From an uncultured Bacteroidota bacterium (lineage in GTDB: Bacteria; Bacteroidota; Bacteroidia; Chitinophagales; Chitinophagaceae), in assembly GCA_903877645.1 (NCBI GenBank), contig CAIRES010000009.1, forward strand, positions 1-41,156: a stretch of 41,156 bases of DNA. The letters run 5' to 3'. Below the pieces are notes generated by a model. It saw only the letters and a list, made by a program, of their open reading frames with translations, was not told the origin of the DNA and made no database searches. A program made the translations under genes and the position numbers. This document shows, piece after piece, positions 25,439 through 32,108 of this stretch (position 1 is the first letter of the stretch; each line of letters begins with the position of its first letter).

Positions 25439-25999
25439 TTAATTGCCTGTAAGGAAGGCTTCCACCTTCTTTACTGCATGGTGATAAGAGGCTTTTAGCG
25501 CACCTGCCGACGTACCCAATACACTCGACATTTCCTCATAAGGCATCTCATCATAATACCTCAGGTTGAACACGATCCGCTGCTTTTCAGGCAGTGTCTG
25601 TATCGCCTGCTGTAGTTTCCACTCTATTTTATTCGGGTCAAAATCCTTTTGTGCGGTCAGTTTTTCAGAGAAAATATCTTCATTGTCACTGATGGATACC
25701 GAACTCCTGCGTTTTTTTTGGTCTATCCAGGTAAGCGCTTCATTGGTGCTGATGCGGTATAGCCAGGTATACAGGTTGGATTCTTCCCTGAACTCAGCGA
25801 GATTTTTCCATACTTTTATAAATACATTTTGTAATATATCGTTGGTATCCTCATGCTCCAATACCATACGGCGGATATGCCAATATAGCCGCTCCTGGTA
25901 TTTGCGTACCAGTTGGGTAAAAGCAGCTTCTTTCAGTTTTTCATTTCTGAAAGAGGCGATCAGCATATGATCGCCGGATACGTCCGTAGGTCCGGGCAT
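25439..25999 (-). CDS. ECF-family RNA polymerase sigma factor
   Basis: This 186-residue sigma-70 family protein is limited to regions 2 and 4. Region 2 spans about residues 20-95 (FTQLVRKYQERLYWHIRRMV, DTNDILQNVFIKVWKNL, LYTWLYRISTNEAL). Region 4 spans about 128-183 (LPEKQRIVFNLRYYDEMPYE, then the recognition helix after LGTSAGALKASYHHAVKK). It directs RNA polymerase to a small envelope-related regulon and probably its own operon. The next two genes on the strand are the anti-sigma and the Spy-like protein. The ATG at 25997-25999 is the first in frame; MLIASFRNE at residue 12 is an alternative. Confidence 0.93.
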   Translation of the reverse strand: MPGPTDVSGDHMLIASFRNEKLKEAAFTQLVRKYQERLYWHIRRMVLEHEDTNDILQNVFIKVWKNLAEFREESNLYTWLYRISTNEALTWIDQKKRRSSVSISDNEDIFSEKLTAQKDFDPNKIEWKLQQAIQTLPEKQRIVFNLRYYDEMPYEEMSSVLGTSAGALKASYHHAVKKVEAFLTGN

Positions 26000-26111
26000 T
26001 TTATCTCTTTCCTTTTTAGGTAGACAATATTAAGGAAGTATAGTTTAATTCTTACAGGATAACTGTTTATGTTTTGCAAATATTTTTATTAGATCGTTTT
26101 GTTTCTTTTTC

Positions 26112-26119
26112 TAAATTTG
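26112..26119 (+). promoter_or_regulatory. -7 box (TAAATTTG) that fixes the start of TMTC-like gene 1
   Basis: TAAATTTG matches TAnnTTTG and lies exactly 20 bases before the GTG at 26140. The paralogue downstream has TACATTTG exactly 20 bases before its ATG. A start upstream of this box (a TTG at 26074) would be untranscribed, so it is rejected. Confidence 0.5.
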
Positions 26120-26139
26120 GCCTGCTTATAAATAATCCG

Positions 26140-27972
26140 GTGGGTACAGCTATTGGTCAAAAAGAAGGATTCGCGCCGAATAAAGGATTATCATCCTGGA
26201 TGTCTTCATTCAGGGTTCAGGCAGTTATTGTAGCCTTGCTTGCGTTGCTTTTATATGGGAATACGATCAAAAACGAATACGCGTTCGATGATTCATTGGT
26301 CATCGTGCGCAATGAATTTGTACATCGGGGCTTTGCCGGCCTTCCCGATATTTTCTCCAAAGATGCCTATTACAGTTATTTCAATCAGCTCAATACGTCC
26401 AACCAATTGTCTGGTGGGCGGTACCGCCCGTTGTCCATTGCCACGTTTGCGGTGGAGCAGCAATTTCTCGGCCCTGTCCGCAATAACCAGGTCGACAGTA
26501 TCATCGCTTTTGGCCTTTCTTATGAAATGAAGGAGCATTACGAGCAGCAATTTCTGCGCGATATGCATGTGCGGCATTTGTTCAATGTGCTGTGGTTCAC
26601 ATTATCAATGGTCGTTCTGCTCTGCTTTCTCAGGTATGTGGTGTTCAGGGGCTATCCCATACCGGCATTTATTGCGGCGTTGCTGTTCACCATTCATCCC
26701 ATTCACACCGAGGTGGTGGCCAATGTAAAGAGCAGGGACGAGATCATGTCGCTGCTGTTCATTTGCTGCACGTTTATCTTTGCGTTTCGCTACCGCGAAA
26801 CCAAGAAGCCTTTGCTGCTTGTGGCCGCGCTCAGCAGCTATTTCCTCGCTTTCCTTTCCAAAGAATATGCCATAACACTTGTAGTGCTATTGCCGCTTTC
26901 TTTTTATATTTTCGATAAAGATACCCTCGCCAAAAGCCTCCGGGCATCGCTTCCTTATTTAGCGGTGGCCGTGGTTTACCTGCTCATCAGGTGGCAGGTA
27001 CTCGGCCCGCGCAATGAGCTTTCTGATAACGACATCCAGATAAACCCGTATGCCTTTGCCTCATCAACAGAAAAGATAGCTACCGAAATTGCCACTTCCC
27101 TCAACTACCTGAAGCTGCTTATTTTTCCGCACCCCTTGTCTGCCGATTATTCCTACAACCAGATTCCCTACAAAGGCTTTTCGGATATTTGGGTGTGGGT
27201 TTCTTTAGCAGTGCATCTGGCTTTGGCAGGGCTGTTCGTCTATTTTTTCAAAAAGCGCAGTGTGCTGTGCTTCGCCATAGGGTGCTACCTGCTCAATTTG
27301 CTCATGGTCAATAACTTCCTCTTCGATATTGGTGCCACTATGGGCGAGCGGCTTATTTACCATGCCTCCGTTGGCTTTGTCATTGCTATCGCCTGCTTAT
27401 TGGTTGGCGCAGTTAATAAGGTAGCCACAGTAGCTACACGCTATAGCTTGCTGGCTGGTGTCATGGTGCTGCTCATTGCATTATGTGGCTTCAAAACCAT
27501 CTCCCGCAACCGCGATTGGAAGAACGACCAAACCTTGTTCTCAAAAGATATTAAGGCGTCTCCAAACAGCTTCCTGGTCAATGTCAATGTCGCCTGCAAC
27601 CTCATCAATAGCGCAGATGCCGAGCAGAATGACACGATGCGGATCAAAAACCTCAAACGGAGCATAAGTCTGTACACCAGGGCTATTGAGATGCAAAAGT
27701 CCTACGTGCTGGGGTATATGAACAGATCTGCCGGCTACTACAAGCTACAGCAACCCGATAGTATGCTTGCCGATCTCAATACGGTATACAAACTATATCC
27801 CATCCATCCGCAGTTGCCCGGGATGTACTACCATGCCGGTATCCTGTACTACGAATTGAAACAATATGGCAAAGCCGCCGATGCTTTCCGTCAGTCATTA
27901 CAATTATACCCCCAAAGCGCCGAAGCGCGCAAAGCGCTGGATGATGCACTAAAAATGCAGGCTAATCAATGA
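26140..27972 (+). CDS. TMTC-like GT-C glycosyltransferase with TPR, copy 1
   Basis: This roughly 610-residue multi-pass membrane protein resembles eukaryotic TMTC O-mannosyltransferases. The first outside loop holds the acidic pair YAFDDSLVIVRNEFV, followed by GGRYRPLSIATFAVEQ, then TIHPIHTEVVANVKSRDEI after helix 3, and FLSKEYAITLVVLLPLSFYI. At least nine hydrophobic segments precede a C-terminal domain with TPR-like units (SISLYTRAIEMQKSYVLGYM, and YGKAADAFRQSLQLYPQSAE). It probably uses a polyprenyl-phosphate sugar to modify exported proteins. The start is set at GTG 26140, giving MGTAIGQKEGF, because the promoter box at 26112 has the same 20-base spacing as in copy 2. Copy 2 follows 66 bases downstream. 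The acceptor remains unknown. Confidence 0.8.
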   Translation: MGTAIGQKEGFAPNKGLSSWMSSFRVQAVIVALLALLLYGNTIKNEYAFDDSLVIVRNEFVHRGFAGLPDIFSKDAYYSYFNQLNTSNQLSGGRYRPLSIATFAVEQQFLGPVRNNQVDSIIAFGLSYEMKEHYEQQFLRDMHVRHLFNVLWFTLSMVVLLCFLRYVVFRGYPIPAFIAALLFTIHPIHTEVVANVKSRDEIMSLLFICCTFIFAFRYRETKKPLLLVAALSSYFLAFLSKEYAITLVVLLPLSFYIFDKDTLAKSLRASLPYLAVAVVYLLIRWQVLGPRNELSDNDIQINPYAFASSTEKIATEIATSLNYLKLLIFPHPLSADYSYNQIPYKGFSDIWVWVSLAVHLALAGLFVYFFKKRSVLCFAIGCYLLNLLMVNNFLFDIGATMGERLIYHASVGFVIAIACLLVGAVNKVATVATRYSLLAGVMVLLIALCGFKTISRNRDWKNDQTLFSKDIKASPNSFLVNVNVACNLINSADAEQNDTMRIKNLKRSISLYTRAIEMQKSYVLGYMNRSAGYYKLQQPDSMLADLNTVYKLYPIHPQLPGMYYHAGILYYELKQYGKAADAFRQSLQLYPQSAEARKALDDALKMQANQ

Positions 27973-28010
27973 TAATAGGGCAGGGGGTTGATAATAAACA
28001 GATAAACTAT

Positions 28011-28018
28011 TACATTTG
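28011..28018 (+). promoter_or_regulatory. -7 box (TACATTTG) of TMTC-like gene 2
   Basis: TACATTTG lies 20 bases before the ATG at 28039, with TTG at 27988-27990 about 20 bases upstream. The leader after the box (GCTTATTACTTAT...) resembles that of copy 1 (GCCTGCTTATAAAT...), so the promoter was duplicated with the gene. Confidence 0.55.
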
Positions 28019-28038
28019 GCTTATTACTTATCAGATAA

Positions 28039-29946
28039 ATGGCAAAGAAAAATATAAACGCTACGTCCCGGCCGGTACAGGCAGTGAAAAAAAAGCCTGA
28101 AGAGATCATCGAAACTCCGGTAAAGGATTCTTTGATACCCGCATGGCTTTATGATTTTAAGGTGCAGGCCATTATTGTGGCAGTATTGGCAATTGCTATG
28201 TACTGCAACACCATAAAAAATGAATACGCGCTTGATGACACCATCGTGATCGTAAAGAACGAATACGTGTACGAAGGCTTCGCCGGCCTCAAAAGCATCA
28301 TGACCAAGGATGCCTTCGATAGCTATTATAAGCAATTCAATTCCTCCAACCAGCTTTCCGGTGGCCGTTACCGCCCCCTCTCTATCGCCACATTTGCCAT
28401 AGAGCAGCAGTTCCTTGGCCCGGTTTCTCCTAAGAAGGTAGACAGTGTCATTACCCATGCCGGTGAGCATGGCCCGCAAGAGGTGAAGCTAATGCATGAT
28501 ATGCACGTACGGCACTTCTTCAATGTCATCTGGTTCATGCTGTCTATGATAGCGCTGTTGTATTTCCTGCGGTTTGTGGTATTTAAGAACAATACGCTGC
28601 TCGCGCTCATAGCAGTGGTGCTGTTTGTAATTCACCCCATCCATACCGAGGTGGTGGCCAATGTAAAGAGCCGTGATGAGATCATGTCATTGCTATTCAT
28701 CAGCCTTACATTTATCCTTGCCTTTAAGTACGAGGAGCAGAAAGACAAAAAATCCCTGTTGGTGTATGGTATAATAGCCTATGTGCTGGCCTTCCTGTCC
28801 AAAGAGTACGCTATTGCACTTGCTTTCCTGTTGCCGTTGTCCTTCTATATTTTCAAAAAATACTCGCTTACAGATAGTGTGAAAGCAGCCCTGCCATTCC
28901 TTGCTGTTGTGGCCATATATGTATTTATCAGGTTGCAGATCGTGGCTCCTATGAGCCAGGACTCAGAGAATGACATTCTTAATAATCCCTATGCCCTTGC
29001 CAATGATGCCGAAAAACTAGGAACCAAGATCGCTACTTGCTTCAGCTACCTCAGGCTGCTCGTATTCCCGTACCCCCTTTCTGCCGATTATTCCTACAAT
29101 TCCATCCCTTACAAAGACTTCAGCAACTTGCTGGTATGGCTCTCGTTGGCTATACATATAGCCCTGATCAGGTTCTTCTTTGTCTTCCTGAAGCAAAGGA
29201 GTGTTGTCGCTTTCGCCATAGCATTCTATTTTGTCAACCTGTTGCTCATTTGTAACATTATCTTCAACATTGGCGGCACTATGGGCGAACGTCTTATTTA
29301 TCATTCCTCTGTCGGGTTTTGCATTGCTGCCGCCTACTTCCTCTACAAAGGCATGGAGAAGATACAACCTGCACTCACCGGCAGGCGGGTACTGGCGGGA
29401 GTAATGGTGCTGCTCATTATCGTTTGCGGTTTCCGCACCATAGCCCGAAACAACGATTGGAAAAATGACCAGACCCTGTTTTTCAAAGACATAGAAACAT
29501 CACCAAACAGCATCCTGGTCAATGCGGATGTAGCCTCATCTTACATCAACATGGCAGATGCCGAAAAAGACTCCCTGACAAGAATACAGGATATTCATAA
29601 AGGCATAGGCTATTTCGACAGGGCCATTGAGATAGATCCCGTATTTGTTTCCGGTTTCCTCAATCGCAGCATGGCATATTTCAAACTAAAGCGCCCCGAC
29701 AGTGCTGCCATGAACCTTGATATGGTACGCAAGCTATACCCTCGCTACCCCAAGCTGGATGAGATGTACTACAACATAGGCGTGAATTTCTATGTCAACA
29801 AGCAATACCAGCAGGCCATCAATGCCTGGCAGATAACTCTACAGCTTAATCCTGAGTACGCCCTCGCAAGAAACGCCCTTGGTGTCATACAGAGGGAAAT
29901 GCAGCAGGCTCAAGCGCAGCCCGCCCAGGTACAGCAGAAGAAGTAG
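28039..29946 (+). CDS. TMTC-like GT-C glycosyltransferase with TPR, copy 2
   Basis: This 635-residue tandem paralogue of the preceding gene has the same order of features. A basic and acidic N-terminal tail (about 45 residues, with AVKKKPEEIIETPVKD) precedes helix 1 (VQAIIVAVLAIAMY), the acidic loop YALDDTIVIVKNEYVY, GGRYRPLSIATFAIEQ, VIHPIHTEVVANVKSRDEIM and FLSKEYAIALAFLLPLSFYI. TPR units lie at the end (AIEIDPVFVSGFLNRSMAYF, then QAINAWQITLQLNPEYALA). The tail is Gln-rich (QQAQAQPAQVQQKK). Most of the length aligns with copy 1 without large gaps, with strong conservation of the loop motifs, so both are probably active. The role is inferred to be extracytoplasmic protein glycosylation with different acceptor or donor preference. 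Confidence 0.82.
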   Translation: MAKKNINATSRPVQAVKKKPEEIIETPVKDSLIPAWLYDFKVQAIIVAVLAIAMYCNTIKNEYALDDTIVIVKNEYVYEGFAGLKSIMTKDAFDSYYKQFNSSNQLSGGRYRPLSIATFAIEQQFLGPVSPKKVDSVITHAGEHGPQEVKLMHDMHVRHFFNVIWFMLSMIALLYFLRFVVFKNNTLLALIAVVLFVIHPIHTEVVANVKSRDEIMSLLFISLTFILAFKYEEQKDKKSLLVYGIIAYVLAFLSKEYAIALAFLLPLSFYIFKKYSLTDSVKAALPFLAVVAIYVFIRLQIVAPMSQDSENDILNNPYALANDAEKLGTKIATCFSYLRLLVFPYPLSADYSYNSIPYKDFSNLLVWLSLAIHIALIRFFFVFLKQRSVVAFAIAFYFVNLLLICNIIFNIGGTMGERLIYHSSVGFCIAAAYFLYKGMEKIQPALTGRRVLAGVMVLLIIVCGFRTIARNNDWKNDQTLFFKDIETSPNSILVNADVASSYINMADAEKDSLTRIQDIHKGIGYFDRAIEIDPVFVSGFLNRSMAYFKLKRPDSAAMNLDMVRKLYPRYPKLDEMYYNIGVNFYVNKQYQQAINAWQITLQLNPEYALARNALGVIQREMQQAQAQPAQVQQKK

Positions 29947-29965
29947 TGATTTAGTGAAAAATTAG

Positions 29966-29973
29966 TAAATTTG
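29966..29973 (+). promoter_or_regulatory. -7 box (TAAATTTG) of hicBA
   Basis: TAAATTTG matches the consensus and lies 20 bases before the hicB ATG, the same spacing as in the two preceding genes. The -33 side has no clear TTTG. Confidence 0.45.
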
Positions 29974-29993
29974 TATATAAAATACAGTATATT

Positions 29994-30218
29994 ATGGTAT
30001 ACAAAGTGAATGTAGTATTTACGGAAGATGAGCATGGATACTTTGTCTATTGCCCTGAATTACCAGGCTGCCAATCGCAAGGAGATAATTTTGAGGAGGC
30101 TAGGGCAAACATCAAGGAGGCAATGGATCTTTACTTGAGTACAATGGATAAATCGGAAATTGAAGAAGCGCTCAACAAAGAAATCCTAACAACAACTATG
30201 GAGGTAAAAGTTGCCTAA
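29994..30218 (+). CDS. hicB: HicB-family antitoxin
   Basis: The 74-residue protein has the HicB partial RNase H-like fold: YKVNVVFTEDEHGYFVYCPE, LPGCQSQGDNFEEARANIKE and AMDLYLSTM. It would bind and neutralise the HicA RNase encoded next. It is the short form without a C-terminal DNA-binding domain, so autoregulation may rely on the complex or be absent. The gene ends inside the start region of hicA with an 8-base overlap. The antitoxin-first order is common outside Proteobacteria. Confidence 0.9.
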   Translation: MVYKVNVVFTEDEHGYFVYCPELPGCQSQGDNFEEARANIKEAMDLYLSTMDKSEIEEALNKEILTTTMEVKVA

Positions 30219-30405
30219 ATTACCGATATTAACTGCTAAGGAAGCAGAAAGTTTACTGCTAAAGGCAGGTTATGAATATATCCGGAGTAATGGCAGTCAT
30301 AGAATATATTTAAAAGGGAAGAGGCGAATTGTAGTCCCCTTTCATGCCGGTAAATCACTTCATCCGAAAATTGTGAAAGAAGTATTTTTTGCGATTGAAG
30401 AATAG
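30211..30405 (+). CDS. hicA: HicA-family mRNA interferase toxin
   Basis: This 64-residue double-stranded-RNA-binding-fold toxin has the family core: LPILTAKEAESLLLKAGYEY followed by SNGSHRIYLKGKRRIVVPFH with the catalytic histidine in GSH, then KSLHPKIVKEV. It would cleave mRNA when freed from HicB. No in-frame ATG is present. The start is TTG 30211, preceded by GGAGG at 30200-30204, an unusually strong ribosome site for this phylum and one located inside hicB, so translation is coupled to the antitoxin. The residues look intact and the module is probably active. Confidence 0.9.
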   Translation: MPKLPILTAKEAESLLLKAGYEYIRSNGSHRIYLKGKRRIVVPFHAGKSLHPKIVKEVFFAIEE

Positions 30406-30428
30406 TTCTTTTGTAGGAAATATTGAGG

Positions 30429-30457
30429 AAAGCCCCTTTAGGGGTTTGGGGTTTTTA
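30429..30457 (+). terminator. Possible terminator after hicA
   Basis: CCCC, loop TTTA, GGGG with flanking AAA/TTT pairs forms a small hairpin, followed by GGGGTTTTT. This CCCTTTAGGG motif recurs at 31455-31464, so it may be a dispersed element as much as a terminator. Confidence 0.35.
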
Positions 30458-30461
30458 ATTC

Positions 30462-30469
30462 TACCTTTG
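30462..30469 (+). promoter_or_regulatory. -7 box (TACCTTTG) of fmt
   Basis: TACCTTTG lies 7 bases before the fmt ATG. With a transcription start 6-8 bases downstream of the box, the fmt mRNA would be leaderless or nearly so. The -33 side has TTTG at 30445 with a spacer that is too short (13). Confidence 0.45.
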
Positions 30470-30476
30470 CTCCCGC

Positions 30477-31403
30477 ATGAAACCCTTCAACCAGTTAAGG
30501 ATCATTTTCTTCGGTACTCCCGACTTCGCAGTAGCATCGCTGGATGCCCTTGTGCAGGCTGGGGCCAGCATTGTTGCTGTAGTTACTGCACCCGATAAGC
30601 CCGCAGGGCGGGGGATGCAGCTACACGCCTCTGCAGTGAAGCAATACGCTCTATCCAAAAACTTACCTATACTGCAACCCGAGAAAATGAAAGCCCCGCC
30701 ATTTCTCGATGAACTCAAAGCACTTAATGCCGACCTGCAGGTAGTGGTAGCTTTTCGCATGATGCCCGAAGTAGTATGGAACATGCCACCAATGGGTACC
30801 ATCAATGTACATGGCTCTTTACTGCCGCAATACCGTGGTGCCGCACCCATCAATTGGGCCATCATCAATGGCGAAGCCGAAACAGGGGTGACTACCTTTA
30901 AGCTACAGCAACTCATAGACACCGGCGATATTCTGCTTCAACAGCATGTACCCATCACACCTGAAGATAATGCAGGCACTATGCACGATAAGCTCATGGC
31001 AGCAGGTGCATCTTTGCTCGTCACTACAGTTAAGGGCCTTGCTGCAAACAGCCTGCAGGAGATACCCCAGCAGATAGACCGCAACGCAAAGCACGCTCCC
31101 AAAATATTCAAAGAAGATACGATCATCGACTGGAACAAAACAGCAGCACAGGTACAGAATTTTATCAGGGGCATGGCGCCATACCCGGCGGCCTGCACCT
31201 CTCTTGGCGAAAAGTCCATAAAGATATATTCCACCACCTTTATTACCGAACACCACGTCTCCGATCCCGGCACCTTTGAAACCGACCATGCTGGCTTCCT
31301 TCGCTTCGCCGCACAAGACGGCTGGCTCTACATCAAAGAACTCCAGCAAGAAGGCAAGAAAAGGATGGATATCGTCTCCTTCCTAAGAGGTTTCAGAGGT
31401 TAA
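30477..31403 (+). CDS. fmt: Methionyl-tRNA formyltransferase
   Basis: Fmt formylates Met-tRNA(fMet) with 10-formyl-tetrahydrofolate so that translation can start. The 308-residue protein has the Rossmann start RIIFFGTPDFAVASL, the substrate loop APDKPAGRGMQLHAS and the folate-binding core NVHGSLLPQYRGAAPINWAI with the catalytic N-H-D set (D in LIDTGDIL). The C-terminal OB-like domain ends in GKKRMDIVSFLRGFRG. Length is normal. The start is the ATG at 30477, 7 bases after a TACCTTTG box. A second, diverged copy of the last 22 codons lies 67 bases downstream (31471-31539), evidence of a past replacement. The def gene is not adjacent. Confidence 0.96.
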   Translation: MKPFNQLRIIFFGTPDFAVASLDALVQAGASIVAVVTAPDKPAGRGMQLHASAVKQYALSKNLPILQPEKMKAPPFLDELKALNADLQVVVAFRMMPEVVWNMPPMGTINVHGSLLPQYRGAAPINWAIINGEAETGVTTFKLQQLIDTGDILLQQHVPITPEDNAGTMHDKLMAAGASLLVTTVKGLAANSLQEIPQQIDRNAKHAPKIFKEDTIIDWNKTAAQVQNFIRGMAPYPAACTSLGEKSIKIYSTTFITEHHVSDPGTFETDHAGFLRFAAQDGWLYIKELQQEGKKRMDIVSFLRGFRG

Positions 31404-31470
31404 TTGAAGATAAGTTCGTTGTTCAAAAAAAGAGAATGCAAGGCAGGTAATGCCGCCCTTTAGGGTAGGG

Positions 31471-31539
31471 GTTGAACTGCGGCAAGAGGGCAAAAAACGA
31501 ATGATGATCACAGATTTCTTAAGAGGCTTCAGGGGGTAA
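31471..31539 (+). pseudogene. Relic of a second fmt 3' end
   Basis: The frame from GTT 31471 to TAA 31537-31539 reads VELRQEGKKRMMITDFLRGF then RG and stop. It mirrors the true fmt end (ELQQEGKKRMDIVSFLRGF then RG and stop) in sequence, length and stop position. The DNA differs at many codon positions, so this is not a recent copy of the neighbour. No start codon exists. It is flanked upstream by a CCCTTTAGGG hairpin motif. Confidence 0.75.
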
Positions 31540-31564
31540 TAACACACTTTATGGTTTTTACTTT

Positions 31565-31993
31565 TCACTTTTGACTTGAAAAGAAGTACCCCACTGCCAG
31601 CGCATAGCCCTCCATTCCCAATCCGCTTATACTCCCCACACACTTAGCAGCTATAAAGGACGTTTTACGATAATCCTCACGTGCCAGCACATTGGAGATA
31701 TGAACCTCTACAACCGGTATGCCGATAGCGGCAATAGCATCGGCAAGCGCTATACTGGTATGCGTATACGCCCCCGCATTGAGTATCACACCTTGAACAT
31801 TACCCATACAACCATGCAGGAAGTTGATCAGTTCACCCTCCACATTGCTCTGGTAGTAGAATAGTTCCACTTGCGGAAATCGTTCTTGTAACTGTACAAG
31901 ATATTGCTCAAAGCTTTGATCTCCGTATATATGCGGTTCGCGGGTGCCCAGCAGATTAAGGTTGGGGCCATTAACTATAGCCAGTTGTAGCAT
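31565..31993 (-). CDS. aroQ: 3-dehydroquinate dehydratase, type II
   Basis: AroQ dehydrates 3-dehydroquinate in the shikimate pathway to aromatic amino acids. This 142-residue protein has the type II active-site set: LAIVNGPNLNLLGTREPHIY with Arg and Tyr, the Asn in VILNAGAYTHTS and the His in VEVHISNVLARE, followed by GLGMEGYALAV. The frame runs upstream to 32077, but the type II fold begins exactly at MLQLAIVNG, so the start is the ATG 31991-31993 and the length is normal. It is divergent from xerD, with 115 bases between starts. Type II enzymes form dodecamers. The identification is secure. Confidence 0.95.
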   Translation of the reverse strand: MLQLAIVNGPNLNLLGTREPHIYGDQSFEQYLVQLQERFPQVELFYYQSNVEGELINFLHGCMGNVQGVILNAGAYTHTSIALADAIAAIGIPVVEVHISNVLAREDYRKTSFIAAKCVGSISGLGMEGYALAVGYFFSSQK

Positions 31994-32013
31994 ACCGCAA
32001 GATACTAAAAACC

Positions 32014-32021
32014 TATCTTTG
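32014..32021 (+). promoter_or_regulatory. Possible -7 box (TATCTTTG) for xerD
   Basis: TATCTTTG lies between the divergent aroQ and xerD and points to xerD, giving a leader of roughly 80 bases that includes the CATTGAG-type repeats. No TTTG at the right distance is apparent. Confidence 0.35.
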
Positions 32022-32039
32022 CACAAGCCAATAACCACA

Positions 32040-32102
32040 GGCCACTGACTCATTGGTCCACTACGCCGTTGAGCCACTGAGCAATCGAGTCATTGAGCCA
32101 TT
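32040..32102 (+). repeat. Degenerate CATTGAG/CACTGAG repeats upstream of xerD
   Basis: The segment is built from 7-14 base units such as CCACTGACTCATTGG, GAGCCACTGAGCAA and GAGTCATTGAGCCATT. It is the same kind of 7-mer-based low complexity as the TTGGTAC array. It lies in the leader of xerD. Confidence 0.6.
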
Positions 32103-32108
32103 CAAAAA

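Noticed and set aside
26074-26139. TTG-initiated extension of TMTC-like gene 1
   Set aside because: The segment overlaps the promoter box at 26112-26119, has no counterpart in the paralogue, and its start codon is weak.
31471-31490. Relation of the fmt relic (TGAACTGCGGCAAGAGGGC) to the right-edge repeat (TGAACTGCGCGAGAAGGGC)
   Set aside because: The resemblance is confined to about 19 bases and needs a gap; the relic is fully explained by the fmt protein match, including its stop.
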